A DNA stretch of 32,932 nt from Burkholderiaceae bacterium (GTDB taxonomy: Bacteria > Pseudomonadota > Gammaproteobacteria > Burkholderiales > Burkholderiaceae), in the NCBI GenBank assembly GCA_947450605.1, contig CANFWB010000020.1, positions 1 through 32,932 on the forward strand, in the 5' to 3' direction. Of the stretch, positions 7,890 through 15,975 are shown one piece after another (positions within the stretch are counted from its first letter, which is position 1; each line of letters begins with the position of its first letter). Position numbers and translations under genes: made by a program. The notes beneath the pieces were generated by a model that did not search any database, had not been told where the DNA came from, and saw only the letters and a list, made by a program, of their open reading frames with translations.

Positions 7890-8858
7890 ATGGCAAACTT
7901 TTTAGACCCAGCAATCTTATTTTTTATATTTGGTGTATTTGCTGGCGCCGTCAAATCAAATTTAGAAATTCCACAGCCCATTTCTCGGTTTCTGTCACTC
8001 TACCTACTGATGGCATTGGGCCTAAAGGGTGGATTTGCCCTGCACAAATCCGGCTTTACTGAGGAAATTGCACTCTCCCTTGGCCTCGCAGTACTGCTAG
8101 CCATCTTTATTCCTTTGATTGGTTACCGAATCCTTAAAACCAAACTCAATACATTTGATGCGGCAGCCATTGCTGCCACCTACGGCTCTGTTAGCGCTGT
8201 GACTTTTATTACCGCTACCCAGTACTTGGATCAATTCAATATCCCCTATGGTGGCCATATGGCTGCAGCCATGGCACTTATGGAATCTCCAGCGATCATC
8301 TTGGCGATTGTTTTGGCAAATAAAGCGCGATCCTCACATGCAGCTCAAACAAATACAAAGCTTAAGCCAACAGGTATTTCAAAGATACTTCACGAGTCTT
8401 TTACTGATGGAGCACAACTGCTATTACTTGGATCGATGGTTGTTGGACTACTCAGCGGAGATTCGGGTCAAAGGTTAATGGCTCCGTTTTCTATAGACCT
8501 CTTCAAAGGAATGCTCGCATTTTTTCTATTAGATATGGGCTTAATGGCAGCGAGAAATATTCAAGGTCTGCAAGGTAAGCCGCTCATTACTCTGCTCTAT
8601 GCGGTCGGCTCGCCACTATCACACGCCCTCATCGCTCTCGCTCTATGTAAGCTGATTGGACTTCCGCTTGGCAATACCATTTTGCTGATGGTTCTTGCCT
8701 CAAGCGCCTCTTACATTGCCGTACCCGCTGTTTTGCGCCACGCATTACCAGAGGTTAATCCAGCGCTATACATGGGAATGTCATTAGGCGTTACCTTCCC
8801 GTTCAACATCATTTTAGGCATCCCCTTATATGCGATGCTGGCTAAAATCATCCTGTAG
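7890..8858 (+). CDS. Sodium-dependent bicarbonate transport family permease (SbtA-like)
   Basis: 322 residues with about ten membrane helices in two inverted halves, as in the SbtA/DUF897 family. Recognised stretches are PISRFLSLYLLMALGLKGGF, TFDAAAIAATYGSVSAVTFI (the half-helix with small residues), HMAAAMALMESPAIILAIVL at the end of the first half, and LLDMGLMAARNIQGLQGKPL plus MVLASSASYIAVPAVLRHAL in the second. Cyanobacterial SbtA imports bicarbonate with sodium. In a heterotroph the substrate is less certain; anaplerotic bicarbonate uptake is one possibility. No PII-like sbtB gene is beside it. It probably forms an operon with the NhaR-type regulator. Its last codons overlap the frame of a decayed DUF6671 gene. 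Confidence 0.87.
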   Translation: MANFLDPAILFFIFGVFAGAVKSNLEIPQPISRFLSLYLLMALGLKGGFALHKSGFTEEIALSLGLAVLLAIFIPLIGYRILKTKLNTFDAAAIAATYGSVSAVTFITATQYLDQFNIPYGGHMAAAMALMESPAIILAIVLANKARSSHAAQTNTKLKPTGISKILHESFTDGAQLLLLGSMVVGLLSGDSGQRLMAPFSIDLFKGMLAFFLLDMGLMAARNIQGLQGKPLITLLYAVGSPLSHALIALALCKLIGLPLGNTILLMVLASSASYIAVPAVLRHALPEVNPALYMGMSLGVTFPFNIILGIPLYAMLAKIIL

Positions 8859-9030
8859 ATATTGGAAGCAACACCGAACCCCTAGGGACGTTTACCCTAA
8901 AAATACCCAGGCATGGCAGTCAACTAGACGCAGTAAGAAAGCGCAAATTGACATGGAACTTTTAGGGGCCGATGTAGGCCTTGCCAACGAAGGTGCTTTT
9001 GTCGCTGATCCATATGCCGTCTTTTATTGA
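8852..9030 (+). pseudogene. DUF6671 gene remnant, truncated at both ends and frameshifted
   Basis: Two frames read in succession give one protein-like string. From 8852 the first frame reads DIGSNTEPLGTFTLKIPRHG and then SQLDAV. Near 8933-8941 the sense switches to the next frame: KKAQIDMELLGADVGLANEG, then AFVADPYAVFY and a stop at 9028. From memory of DUF6671 proteins this matches the conserved DTDxxGTFTxEIxRxGSQL block followed by GMELxGAxxGLASEGSFGPHP. The start of the gene and the C-terminal half are missing, and the frame is broken, so it cannot be functional. It is squeezed between the permease stop and the phasin stop. The family match is recalled, not searched. Confidence 0.6.
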
Positions 9031-9032
9031 TG

Positions 9033-9596
9033 CTATTTTGATTTTTTGATACTCGCTTCACCAGCCTTCTGCGCACCAGAAAGGTTGCTCATGTTCTCTA
9101 CACTTTTCTCAAAATTCACAAAAGAATCCGCCATTGCCGCACGAATCAATTCAAAATTTTGAAGCGCATTACTAAATGACGTTTTGAATACTGAGGTGTA
9201 AGGCTCGGCTCCAGTAGGAGCGTTTTGAGTCGCCTCATTCACGAAATGAATTAAGTCATGTTGCGACTCTTTAATCATCGACTCGGCAATTTTTGCCAAC
9301 TCCTTATTGCCACTGGCCAAAGCTTGGAAAAGTTCGGATTGATATCCCGCAACTTCTTTCGCAGCCTCTTGTAAGACTTCAGCATGAACATAATCAAATG
9401 CCGTCTTTGGATCCTGAGTCTTCATCAGCTCTGCGACTTTAGATTGCAAGCGCGAAGAAAGTTCCTGTGCAGCCCGTTGATTCAATTGAGCAATCGCCTG
9501 TGCACTTGTCAACGCCACTTGGCCGACTGCCTTGGCTGTCTCAACCCCCTTGGTCTGATTTGCCATTGCACCCAAATCGAATGGATTTTTACTCAT
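9033..9596 (-). CDS. phaP: Phasin family protein
   Basis: 187-residue, helix-rich, charged protein without signal peptide. It shows the phasin pattern: KGVETAKAVGQVALTSAQAI near the N-terminus, then QELSSRLQSKVAELMKTQDP, ALASGNKELAKIAESMI, and a C-terminal part ending in a lysine-rich tail. Phasins coat polyhydroxyalkanoate granules; a synthase gene is not in the window. I use the ATG at 9596 (MSKNPFDLG), preceded by GGGGG at suitable distance, rather than an in-frame TTG at 9614. It lies downstream of the PPIase gene on the same strand, but a terminator separates them. Confidence 0.85.
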   Translation of the reverse strand: MSKNPFDLGAMANQTKGVETAKAVGQVALTSAQAIAQLNQRAAQELSSRLQSKVAELMKTQDPKTAFDYVHAEVLQEAAKEVAGYQSELFQALASGNKELAKIAESMIKESQHDLIHFVNEATQNAPTGAEPYTSVFKTSFSNALQNFELIRAAMADSFVNFEKSVENMSNLSGAQKAGEASIKKSK

Positions 9597-9690
9597 CTCC
9601 GCCCCCTTGTTCAATCAGTGATTCTTCAATCTACTCCCGAATGCACAACATGCAGATAGAGAAATACCACTAGAGGCGGGCTCGAAATGC

Positions 9691-9716
9691 AAAAGAGCGC
9701 TCTTAGGCGCTCTTTT
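9691..9716 (-). terminator. Intrinsic terminator of the PPIase gene
   Basis: AAAAGAGCGC (9691-9700) pairs perfectly with GCGCTCTTTT (9707-9716) around a six-base loop. It lies just after the PPIase stop on the minus strand. The stem ends in four T on either strand, so it could work in both directions, but only the minus strand has a gene ending here. Confidence 0.8.
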
Positions 9717-9734
9717 GATGTATTGGCGTATTTG

Positions 9735-10553
9735 TTAGCGGACGACGATATTAGCGCCCTGACGTAATTGAGACACAAACTCAAATTGTTTTTTCTGCGT
9801 TAAACCATTGCGAATAGCGACTTTAGCCTGCTCAAAAGTCGGTGGCTTGCTCGATTTTTTATCCTCTAGCTTGATCAAATACCAGCCCTGCGGCATCTGA
9901 ATAGGCGCCGGGGAAACCTGGCCCTTAGATAGGGTTGTCAGCACGCTAGCAATCTGTGGCAAAGTTTGTCCCACTTGAACCCAGCCCACAGCTCCGCCCT
10001 GAACTTTGTTCGGTGCTAATGAAACGCTCTTAGCAACTTTATCAAAAGACTCACCCTTTTTAATTCTGGCTAAGGCCGCTTGTGCATCCACCTCTGTAGC
10101 AACCACAATGTCACTAACCTTATATTCCACGATTGAGCCCTGGGCGCCCAAAGAAGCAATTTCACGGTTGTATTCCGCTTGGACATCTGCATCAGTCACC
10201 GGATTTTTTGACATAAAAGTGGAGAGCTCTAGGTCCGCTAAATAGTTTTGACGAATCAAGGCTAATTGGCGATTTGCTCTATCGGAGTTAGCAAGCCCAT
10301 CTTTATCCGCCTGCTGCGACAAGAGGGTAATTTCAATGATCTTACCCAAGACTGCAGAGCGTAATTCTGGGGAGTCTTTCTGGCCCTGTGCCAATGCAGC
10401 CTGGATGCCCTGTTCAACAACATCATTGGGAATAATCACCCCATTCACTGAGGCGGCGGCATTCACTGGCAATGAGTTCTGAGAATACGCGGTAGTCGCA
10501 AAACCTAAGGCGATGACAGCACTTGCAAGAACACGTATGGAAAATAATTTCAT
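9735..10553 (-). CDS. Periplasmic peptidyl-prolyl cis-trans isomerase, parvulin (PpiC/SurA-like)
   Basis: 272 residues from the ATG at 10553, chosen because it begins the signal peptide MKLFSIRVLASAVIALGFAT (cleavage near AYSQ); the open frame runs on to 10583. A SurA-N-like helical part (about 30-135) contains NGVIIPNDVVEQGIQAALAQ. The PpiC domain (about 140-240) shows YKVSDIVVATEVDAQAALAR, FDKVAKSVSLAPNKVQGGAV, GWVQVGQTLPQIASVL and PAPIQMPQGWYLIKLEDKK, the usual parvulin core. It probably assists folding of exported proteins. The gene stands alone, with a terminator downstream. Confidence 0.9.
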   Translation of the reverse strand: MKLFSIRVLASAVIALGFATTAYSQNSLPVNAAASVNGVIIPNDVVEQGIQAALAQGQKDSPELRSAVLGKIIEITLLSQQADKDGLANSDRANRQLALIRQNYLADLELSTFMSKNPVTDADVQAEYNREIASLGAQGSIVEYKVSDIVVATEVDAQAALARIKKGESFDKVAKSVSLAPNKVQGGAVGWVQVGQTLPQIASVLTTLSKGQVSPAPIQMPQGWYLIKLEDKKSSKPPTFEQAKVAIRNGLTQKKQFEFVSQLRQGANIVVR

Positions 10554-10610
10554 TGATAACTCTTTTCTAAAATATAGAAACAATAGTAACAGTTAGCCAT
10601 CACACCTTTA

Positions 10611-10928
10611 CTAGAAGGTGAAGGTAGCAGGAATGGGTTCAAATGGGGCAGCAGATTCAGTCTCTTGGGCCTCAGCCTGCTCCTCGCCCTCTGGGTTCTT
10701 CATATAGCGAGCATCTAAAGGCGGTCTTGGATTCGGCTTTGCAGGCGCAGCCTCTAAATACACGGGGCCTGCAGGAGTCTCCATAGGTGCAATAGGCTGG
10801 TTGTTAAATTCTTGTATTTGCGCGGGAGTGTAAGGCGAAAATGTTTGCCCAATAGCCAGGCCAGACAGTGCAAAACTGAAGGCGATGGTGAGAATATGAA
10901 TCACGCTGAACTGGCTTGGGGTATGCAT
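10611..10928 (-). CDS. Small secreted proline/glutamate-rich protein of unknown function
   Basis: 105 residues from the ATG at 10928, where a signal peptide begins (HTPSQFSVIHILTIAFSFAL, cleavage likely after LAIGQ); the frame opens upstream at 10970 without a better start. The mature part is short and low in complexity, rich in Pro, Ala and Glu (PAKPNPRPPLDARYMKNPEG), and probably disordered. It follows the TauE/SafE permease by 19 bases on the same strand, so it is likely co-transcribed. I do not recognise a family. Confidence 0.6.
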   Translation of the reverse strand: MHTPSQFSVIHILTIAFSFALSGLAIGQTFSPYTPAQIQEFNNQPIAPMETPAGPVYLEAAPAKPNPRPPLDARYMKNPEGEEQAEAQETESAAPFEPIPATFTF

Positions 10929-10947
10929 CACTCTCTCTTGATGACGC

Positions 10948-11754
10948 CTAGGCAAATAAGCCATCGGCAATTAATTTGATACTCGCTACCAACAGGCAGA
11001 GTTGGACAATGATGTAATACCACTTAGCCGAAATCTTATCGGCTAAGAAAAACCCGAGATAAACGCCTACCGGCACCAAAGGCAATAATAGTATTGAAGT
11101 AGCCAATTGATTGAAGTTGAGTAAATCGAGATAAGCATAAGGTACAAGCTTACTGAAATTCATCGCGGTAAAGAATATGCCCAAGGTTGACGCGTATACC
11201 ATCGGCGAGAGTTTTTCTCTCAACAAATAGATCGTAATGGGAGGACCTCCAGTGTGCGCAACAAAGGATGTAAAGCCAGATAGGCAACCCATCAATCTTC
11301 CCAACCAGGGATAGGGCTTTGCCTCCTTGAGATCAATGCGGGACATCACCAAACCTTGAATTAGAAATAACAAGGTAAATATACCGATTGAGAGAGACAA
11401 TATTTGCGGGGTAATCAGTGAGAAAAAGAAGTAGCCCATGAGCATGCCTATCCCAGCTGGCAACAAAATGAGCTTGAGGATCCGCCTGTCGGCCTTACCC
11501 CAAAACCGGCGCAAGGCAACCAAGTCAATCGCAATCAATAAAGGCAACAAGATAGCCAAGGCCTCAGTAAGACTAGACTGGCTTGCCATCAATGGAGGCG
11601 CTAGAACGCCAAAGCCGGCACCAAAGCCACTCTTGGATATACCTAGGAGCAGTACACTCATTGCAGCCAGCACAAAAAATATAGTGGAATGCTCATTAAT
11701 GGCCTGAAGCAATGAATTCATGAATGGAGCAATGCGGTAAGAAGAATGATCCAT
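10948..11754 (-). CDS. TauE/SafE family sulfite exporter-like permease
   Basis: 268 residues with about eight membrane helices. The two family motifs are present: LLLGISKSGFGAGFGVLAPP in the first half, and GRLMGCLSGFTSFVAHTGGP followed by PITIYLLREKL in the second. The family exports organosulfonates, sulfite or related anions, but no member-specific residue reveals the substrate here. An in-frame ATG at 11721 could also be the start; neither has a clear Shine-Dalgarno. Divergent from the GNAT gene with an 82-base gap, followed by a small secreted protein. It differs from the second TauE/SafE protein at 31897, so the two are not a recent duplication. Confidence 0.88.
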   Translation of the reverse strand: MDHSSYRIAPFMNSLLQAINEHSTIFFVLAAMSVLLLGISKSGFGAGFGVLAPPLMASQSSLTEALAILLPLLIAIDLVALRRFWGKADRRILKLILLPAGIGMLMGYFFFSLITPQILSLSIGIFTLLFLIQGLVMSRIDLKEAKPYPWLGRLMGCLSGFTSFVAHTGGPPITIYLLREKLSPMVYASTLGIFFTAMNFSKLVPYAYLDLLNFNQLATSILLLPLVPVGVYLGFFLADKISAKWYYIIVQLCLLVASIKLIADGLFA

Positions 11755-11836
11755 TTTAGAGTCAAAAGTACTTTATAGGGCTAGCTATAAACGGTATCCT
11801 TAAACAACAAGTCACCGGGGATGGTCACCCATCAAT

Positions 11837-12361
11837 ATGTCAGCCGTATTTATCAACAAAAGCTACTCACTGGGTAACGGCAGCGCTTACCTCATTCGCC
11901 CCATTCAGTCCAACGATAAAGAACGTATTATCGGACTGTTTAACCACCTCTCTCCTGGGAGCCGTTATCTCAGATTCGCGCACGCCATCTCTAAGCTACC
12001 CGATGATTTTTTAGAAGATATCCTGCACTTAGACTATGCAACAGAAATGGCCTTAGTTGCTGTTATTCAAACCGGAACTGAACCCGAAGAAATCATTGGT
12101 ATTGCACGCTACGTAAGCCCACCCAATCAACGTGTCTGCGAGTTCTCTCTCAGCGTGAGCGATAGTCACACCACACACGGCATCGGCACGCATTTAATGA
12201 TTGACCTGATTGCTCATGCGAAAGAAAACGGATTACAAGAAATGGTGGGCTATGTGTTAAGTAACAATCCCAAAATGCTGCATCTAGTTTCTGAGTTGGG
12301 GTTTAAGACCTCTAAGATCAATGATGATCCCGACTTTAAGATTGTCAGCCTTCCACTGTGA
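11837..12361 (+). CDS. GNAT family N-acetyltransferase
   Basis: 174 residues. The acetyl-CoA site is visible as FSLSVSDSHTTHGIGTHLMI, with the R/Q-x-x-G-x-G/A-like HGIGTHL, followed by helix DLIAHAKENGLQEMVGYVL and NNPKMLHLVSELGFK. The N-terminal part (YLIRPIQSNDKERIIGLFNH and SPGSRYLRFAHAI) resembles the acetyltransferase domain of large PatZ-type protein acetyltransferases, but here it stands alone without the acyl-CoA-synthetase-like part. The substrate is unknown. The next gene starts 41 bases downstream on the same strand. Confidence 0.85.
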   Translation: MSAVFINKSYSLGNGSAYLIRPIQSNDKERIIGLFNHLSPGSRYLRFAHAISKLPDDFLEDILHLDYATEMALVAVIQTGTEPEEIIGIARYVSPPNQRVCEFSLSVSDSHTTHGIGTHLMIDLIAHAKENGLQEMVGYVLSNNPKMLHLVSELGFKTSKINDDPDFKIVSLPL

Positions 12362-12402
12362 GACTTTATTTGCTATTCTGCAGCATCACCTAAAGGATTA
12401 AT

Positions 12403-12621
12403 ATGACTAACGACACTCAAACCCAAAACGACGAAGATTTTGACTACGGGTGCGAATGCGCCATGACGCTATTGAATGAGCCTACAGAAGATTGCTTGAA
12501 TGATCTGATTGATGAGCTTGATGAAGATGGCATGATCGCGACCGAGGTTGTTTATGGTCTCCTAGCAACCATCCTCATGAGCATTAGCTCCGAAGATGAA
12601 GAGGACGAGGAAATTCAGTAA
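12403..12621 (+). CDS. Small highly acidic protein of unknown function
   Basis: 72 residues, more than one third Asp or Glu, with acidic clusters at both ends (NDEDFDYG and SSEDEEDEEIQ) and a hydrophobic middle helix (VVYGLLATILMSIS). Three residues pattern as CxC/C (GCECAMT and EDCLND), but this is too little to claim metal binding. AAAGGA lies about 7 bases before the ATG, so translation is credible. No family recognised. It may be co-transcribed with the GNAT gene. Confidence 0.6.
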   Translation: MTNDTQTQNDEDFDYGCECAMTLLNEPTEDCLNDLIDELDEDGMIATEVVYGLLATILMSISSEDEEDEEIQ

Positions 12622-12626
12622 GGTAT

Positions 12627-12941
12627 TTAGTGCTCCAAGACCTGAAGTGCAAATTGATCCATGGCGCAGGCCATGGTGATATCCAATTCAGTCAAGGCCT
12701 TCATCGAATGGGTGCTTAACCGAACTGACACCGTATTCCAAGAATTCGACCAATCCGGATGGTGATCCAACTCTTCCGCAAAGTTGGCACAAAGTGTCAT
12801 GAACTCAAAAGCACTTTTAAAATCTTGAAATATAAACACGCGTGCCAACTCTTGATTGTTTGAACTGATCTGCCAATCAGGTAGCGTCTTTTTAAAATCA
12901 AAATCTTGTGCGAGCAGATTGGGCTTAGACAATTGGCGCAT
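12627..12941 (-). CDS. phhB: 4a-hydroxytetrahydrobiopterin dehydratase (pterin-4a-carbinolamine dehydratase)
   Basis: 104 residues. The family signature is clear: FAEELDHHPDWSNSWNTVSV, with the active-site H60, H61, P62 and W64, and a helix FQDFKSAFEFMTLCANFAEE before it. The enzyme dehydrates 4a-hydroxy-tetrahydropterin formed by aromatic amino acid hydroxylases; no hydroxylase gene is nearby, so a role in general pterin recycling is also possible. I start at the ATG at 12941 (MRQLSKPNLL); the longer frame to 13010 only overlaps the upstream rsuA-like gene. It overlaps that gene by 17 bases and is probably translated from the same message. Confidence 0.9.
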   Translation of the reverse strand: MRQLSKPNLLAQDFDFKKTLPDWQISSNNQELARVFIFQDFKSAFEFMTLCANFAEELDHHPDWSNSWNTVSVRLSTHSMKALTELDITMACAMDQFALQVLEH

Positions 12942-13659
12942 CCACACTCTTAGATAACTTCTGCAGATCATCTGGATAGAGCCAGCGCCATTCACCCTCG
13001 GCCAAATCAATAGGCATTACGTATTGCCCAATTTCTGTTCGGTGCAGCTTCGCAACATGATTGCCTACTGCAGCCATCATTCGCTTCACTTGATGGTAGC
13101 GCCCCTCGACAATAGTCATGGCCAAGGTGTTTTCACTAAGCTGCTGACAGGCTGTCGCAAAACAAGGCTTTGGGTCATCATCCAGCACCACCCCCTTGAG
13201 TAAGTGATCCATCTGTTGTTGTGTGATTGGATCTGGCGTAGTGATCTCATACACTTTGCCAATATTTTTTTTGGGCGTGGTCATCTTATGAATAAATTGA
13301 CCATCATCCGAAATTAAAATTAAACCGGTAGTATCAAAATCTAGGCGACCTACACATTGCAAGCCGCGCTCCACGAAAGGCTTAGGCAACAAGCTATAGA
13401 CACTTGGATGATGGGTAGTCTTGTGGGAACACTCATAATTTGGGGGCTTGTTGAAAGCAATATAGGCTTTTTCGTGGAACTCCCAATCCTTTCCTTCGAC
13501 ATTAAGCAGTAAACCCTCAGTAGCAATTCGCTCTTCTGGGTCTTCCGCCAAAACACCATTGACCTTGACTAGCTCGGCATAGACCAAATCACTGCAATAG
13601 CGCCTGGTGCCAAAGCCTTGGCTAAATAATATTTTTTCGAGTGAGATTGGTTTGGCCAT
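12925..13659 (-). CDS. rsuA: Ribosomal small-subunit pseudouridine synthase, RsuA type
   Basis: 244 residues. An N-terminal S4 RNA-binding domain (ISLEKILFSQGFGTRRYCSD, VKVNGVLAEDPEERI) is followed by the RsuA catalytic domain. The catalytic aspartate is D107 in GRLDFDTTGLILISDDG. AYIAFNKPPNYECSHKTTHH before it and EGRYHQVKRMMAAVGNHVAK after it are the usual neighbours. RsuA converts U516 of 16S rRNA; the NYECSHKTTHHPSVYSLL segment favours RsuA over the RluB/E/F relatives, but this is by eye. It overlaps the dehydratase gene downstream. Confidence 0.9.
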   Translation of the reverse strand: MAKPISLEKILFSQGFGTRRYCSDLVYAELVKVNGVLAEDPEERIATEGLLLNVEGKDWEFHEKAYIAFNKPPNYECSHKTTHHPSVYSLLPKPFVERGLQCVGRLDFDTTGLILISDDGQFIHKMTTPKKNIGKVYEITTPDPITQQQMDHLLKGVVLDDDPKPCFATACQQLSENTLAMTIVEGRYHQVKRMMAAVGNHVAKLHRTEIGQYVMPIDLAEGEWRWLYPDDLQKLSKSVDAPIV

Positions 13660-13762
13660 ATATGTTGCCGAGAATACTACAAAGCCGCCTTACTGAGGGA
13701 TTGCAAAACGAAGTCGTTATCATTCATCCTTACTCCATATTAGCCACTGATTGATCACCACC

Positions 13763-14302
13763 ATGCTTTCAAGCCCAACACCTAGAAGCCCCCTACATAC
13801 GCGTGAAATCACTTTTCAGGGCTATGCCCGTGAGGATGGTCTATGGGATATCGAAGCACATTTAAGGGACTTCAAGTTCCAACCCTTCACTACCGGTGGC
13901 AAAACTTGGGAGCCAGGAGAGGCTTTTCACGATATGTGGGTTCGCATTGCCGTGAACACTGAACTCATTATTCAAACTATCGAGGTGGCAATGGATAGCC
14001 ACCCTCACCCAGAATGCCCGCAAGTGATACCCCCGATGGACGCGCTCATTGGGGCACGCCTTGGCAAAGGTTGGCGGAAGACTATTAATGAACATCTCGG
14101 AGGTATAAAAGGGTGTACCCACTTGCGCGAGCTACTGAGCAATATCGCTACAGCCGCTTTTCAGTCTATCCCTGGGGCACTATTCGATCCGGATGACAGC
14201 AAGCCACCCCGCTATTTGGGGACTTGTAAATCTTGGGATTTTGATGGGCCCGTAGTGTTACGCGCCTATCCCAAGTTTTATAAATGGAAACCTACAATCT
14301 AG
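13763..14302 (+). CDS. DUF2889 domain-containing protein
   Basis: 179 residues, no signal peptide. The DUF2889 pattern is visible: SPLHTREITFQGYAREDGLW, then DIEAHLRDFKFQPFTTGGK, WVRIAVNTELIIQTIEVAMD, ARLGKGWRKTINEHLGGIKG and CTHLRELLSNIATAAFQS. The conserved GCTHL is typical. The function of the family is unknown. I use the ATG at 13763; the frame opens at an in-frame TTG (13751), which would add four residues. The gene converges on the YdfG-like gene and overlaps its stop by 4 bases. Confidence 0.85.
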   Translation: MLSSPTPRSPLHTREITFQGYAREDGLWDIEAHLRDFKFQPFTTGGKTWEPGEAFHDMWVRIAVNTELIIQTIEVAMDSHPHPECPQVIPPMDALIGARLGKGWRKTINEHLGGIKGCTHLRELLSNIATAAFQSIPGALFDPDDSKPPRYLGTCKSWDFDGPVVLRAYPKFYKWKPTI

Positions 14303-15078
14303 CTTGTTTTAAACTCGCCGCGGTGAACGTTGAAGGCATTAAAGGCTTGCTGCACCGGCATCAACTCTACAACATTGATATTCATGTGGCTTGGCAAGTT
14401 AGCAGACCAGTAAATCGCCTCTGCTACATCATCAGCACTCAAGGCCTTGACGCCGGAATAGACTTGTCCAGCCTTATTGTCATCACCCTTAAAGCGCACA
14501 TTCGAGAATTCTGTACCCGAGCACATACCTGGCTCAACGCAGGTGACGCGTACTGGCGTTCCAATTAAGTCCGCCCTTAAGTTCAAACTAAACTGCTTCA
14601 CAAACGCTTTAGTTCCGCCATACACATTGCCACCCGGATAGGGATAGTTCGCTGCCACAGAACCGAGATTAATCACGTGACCGCATTGACGCTCCACCAT
14701 TCCCGGCAAGAAAGCGCGAGTCATATGCACTAGTCCCTTGATATTGGTATCAATCATACGGTCCCAATCCGTGAGAAATGCTTTATGTGCTGGCTCTAAA
14801 CCTAAAGCTAAGCCAGCATTATTCACGAGCACGGTGACGCTCGCAAACTCCGCCGGGAGACTAGCGGCAAGATGATCGACCTTCGCGCTATCGCATACAT
14901 CCACAGCCAGAGTTAGCAGTTTTTTCTGCTGCTCCGCAGGCAGGGAGGCCCTTAAAGCCTCTAAGCGCTCCACCCTTCTTCCTAAAGCAATAACCTGATG
15001 TCCATGGGCTAGAAAACGGCGGGCAGTAGCCTCGCCAAATCCAGCAGTAGCGCCGGTGACCAAAACAGTATGTTCCAT
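14299..15078 (-). CDS. ydfG: NADP-dependent 3-hydroxy acid dehydrogenase, YdfG type (short-chain dehydrogenase)
   Basis: 259 residues, classical short-chain dehydrogenase. The nucleotide motif is TGATAGFGEATARRFLAHGH (8-27) with R after GRR favouring NADP. NNAGLALGLEPAHKAFLTDW follows. Catalytic residues lie in INLGSVAANYPYPGGNVYGG and its YGGTK (Ser, Tyr, Lys). The C-terminal part (VEPGMCSGTEFSNVRFKGDD, LMPVQQAFNAFNVHR) matches E. coli YdfG closely from memory; YdfG oxidises L-allo-threonine/serine and reduces malonic semialdehyde. Divergent from the barrel protein gene with 54 bases between starts. Confidence 0.93.
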   Translation of the reverse strand: MEHTVLVTGATAGFGEATARRFLAHGHQVIALGRRVERLEALRASLPAEQQKKLLTLAVDVCDSAKVDHLAASLPAEFASVTVLVNNAGLALGLEPAHKAFLTDWDRMIDTNIKGLVHMTRAFLPGMVERQCGHVINLGSVAANYPYPGGNVYGGTKAFVKQFSLNLRADLIGTPVRVTCVEPGMCSGTEFSNVRFKGDDNKAGQVYSGVKALSADDVAEAIYWSANLPSHMNINVVELMPVQQAFNAFNVHRGEFKTS

Positions 15079-15132
15079 ATTCTTTCTGCTTATTTTTTGT
15101 AATTGACTAAGTCATTTAATATTAATGCCTCT

Positions 15133-15966
15133 ATGACATTCTTGCGGATTATTGCGTATCTTATTATTCCACTGGCTCTACTGGGAGCCATGGGATTAGC
15201 TTCGGCCGATGAAAGTAAGTTTTCGGGGGGATTTTTAAACCTGGAGCAAATGTCAGATCAACAATCAAGCCAAAGAGTGCTTGAATTTTGGGGGTATCAC
15301 AACACCTTTGGAGAACAAACCCAAAGCGATACCCTGAAGCTTCGTTTCTACCAACCCCTGCAGTTCGATCAATGGCGTGGCACCATGAGGCTAGACACAT
15401 CCTATGTTTCGACCTATGGGCCGACAATAGCAGAGCAGTCATCTGGGACCTATAACGCAGGCAATACGATGCTCACCGTCTGGGGCAATCATCCCAGTGT
15501 TCTAAAAAATTGGGAAGGCACTTTAGGAGGTCGAATTGTTTTTCCCTTTGGCAATAACGGGCAGTGGGCGGCTGGACCCCAAATAGGTACCGTCTATATC
15601 CCTGGCAATGGAAGCGAAACGCGGCTATCCGACTTTTCACCGCTCTTGCGATACATGTATGGGTTTGCCACCAAGGGAAACTCTTTTGCTAACAATCCCA
15701 ATCAACCGCCTTTAGTCCGTAATCTCAATATTTATCCGACGCTGGGATTTAATATTCTGCCAGATACGCAAATTCGCTTTTGGGATGAGAACGGGATCGC
15801 CTGGAACACGGGCGGTGGCGGAGGCTGGTTTGTCCCCCTAGATGCGATGGTGACTCATCGCCTGAATAAACATTTCTTATTTGCAGTGGGTGCTAGCAAA
15901 CAGATAGTGCAGAGCTACCCCGTGTATGACTGGTCTTTTTACGGCAAACTCTCGTTTAACTTCTGA
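15133..15966 (+). CDS. Exported beta-barrel-like protein of unknown function
   Basis: 277 residues from the ATG at 15133, where a signal peptide begins (TFLRIIAYLIIPLALLGAMG, cleavage after LASA); the frame opens at a TTG at 15103. The mature part is made of short alternating strands with many aromatic and glycine residues (TGGGGGWFVPLDAMVTHRLN, NIYPTLGFNILPDTQIRFWD). It ends in Phe (YGKLSFNF), a typical outer-membrane barrel end signal. It is probably an outer-membrane protein. The substrate is unknown. No Shine-Dalgarno is evident. Confidence 0.72.
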   Translation: MTFLRIIAYLIIPLALLGAMGLASADESKFSGGFLNLEQMSDQQSSQRVLEFWGYHNTFGEQTQSDTLKLRFYQPLQFDQWRGTMRLDTSYVSTYGPTIAEQSSGTYNAGNTMLTVWGNHPSVLKNWEGTLGGRIVFPFGNNGQWAAGPQIGTVYIPGNGSETRLSDFSPLLRYMYGFATKGNSFANNPNQPPLVRNLNIYPTLGFNILPDTQIRFWDENGIAWNTGGGGGWFVPLDAMVTHRLNKHFLFAVGASKQIVQSYPVYDWSFYGKLSFNF

Positions 15967-15975
15967 TCTAATGCT

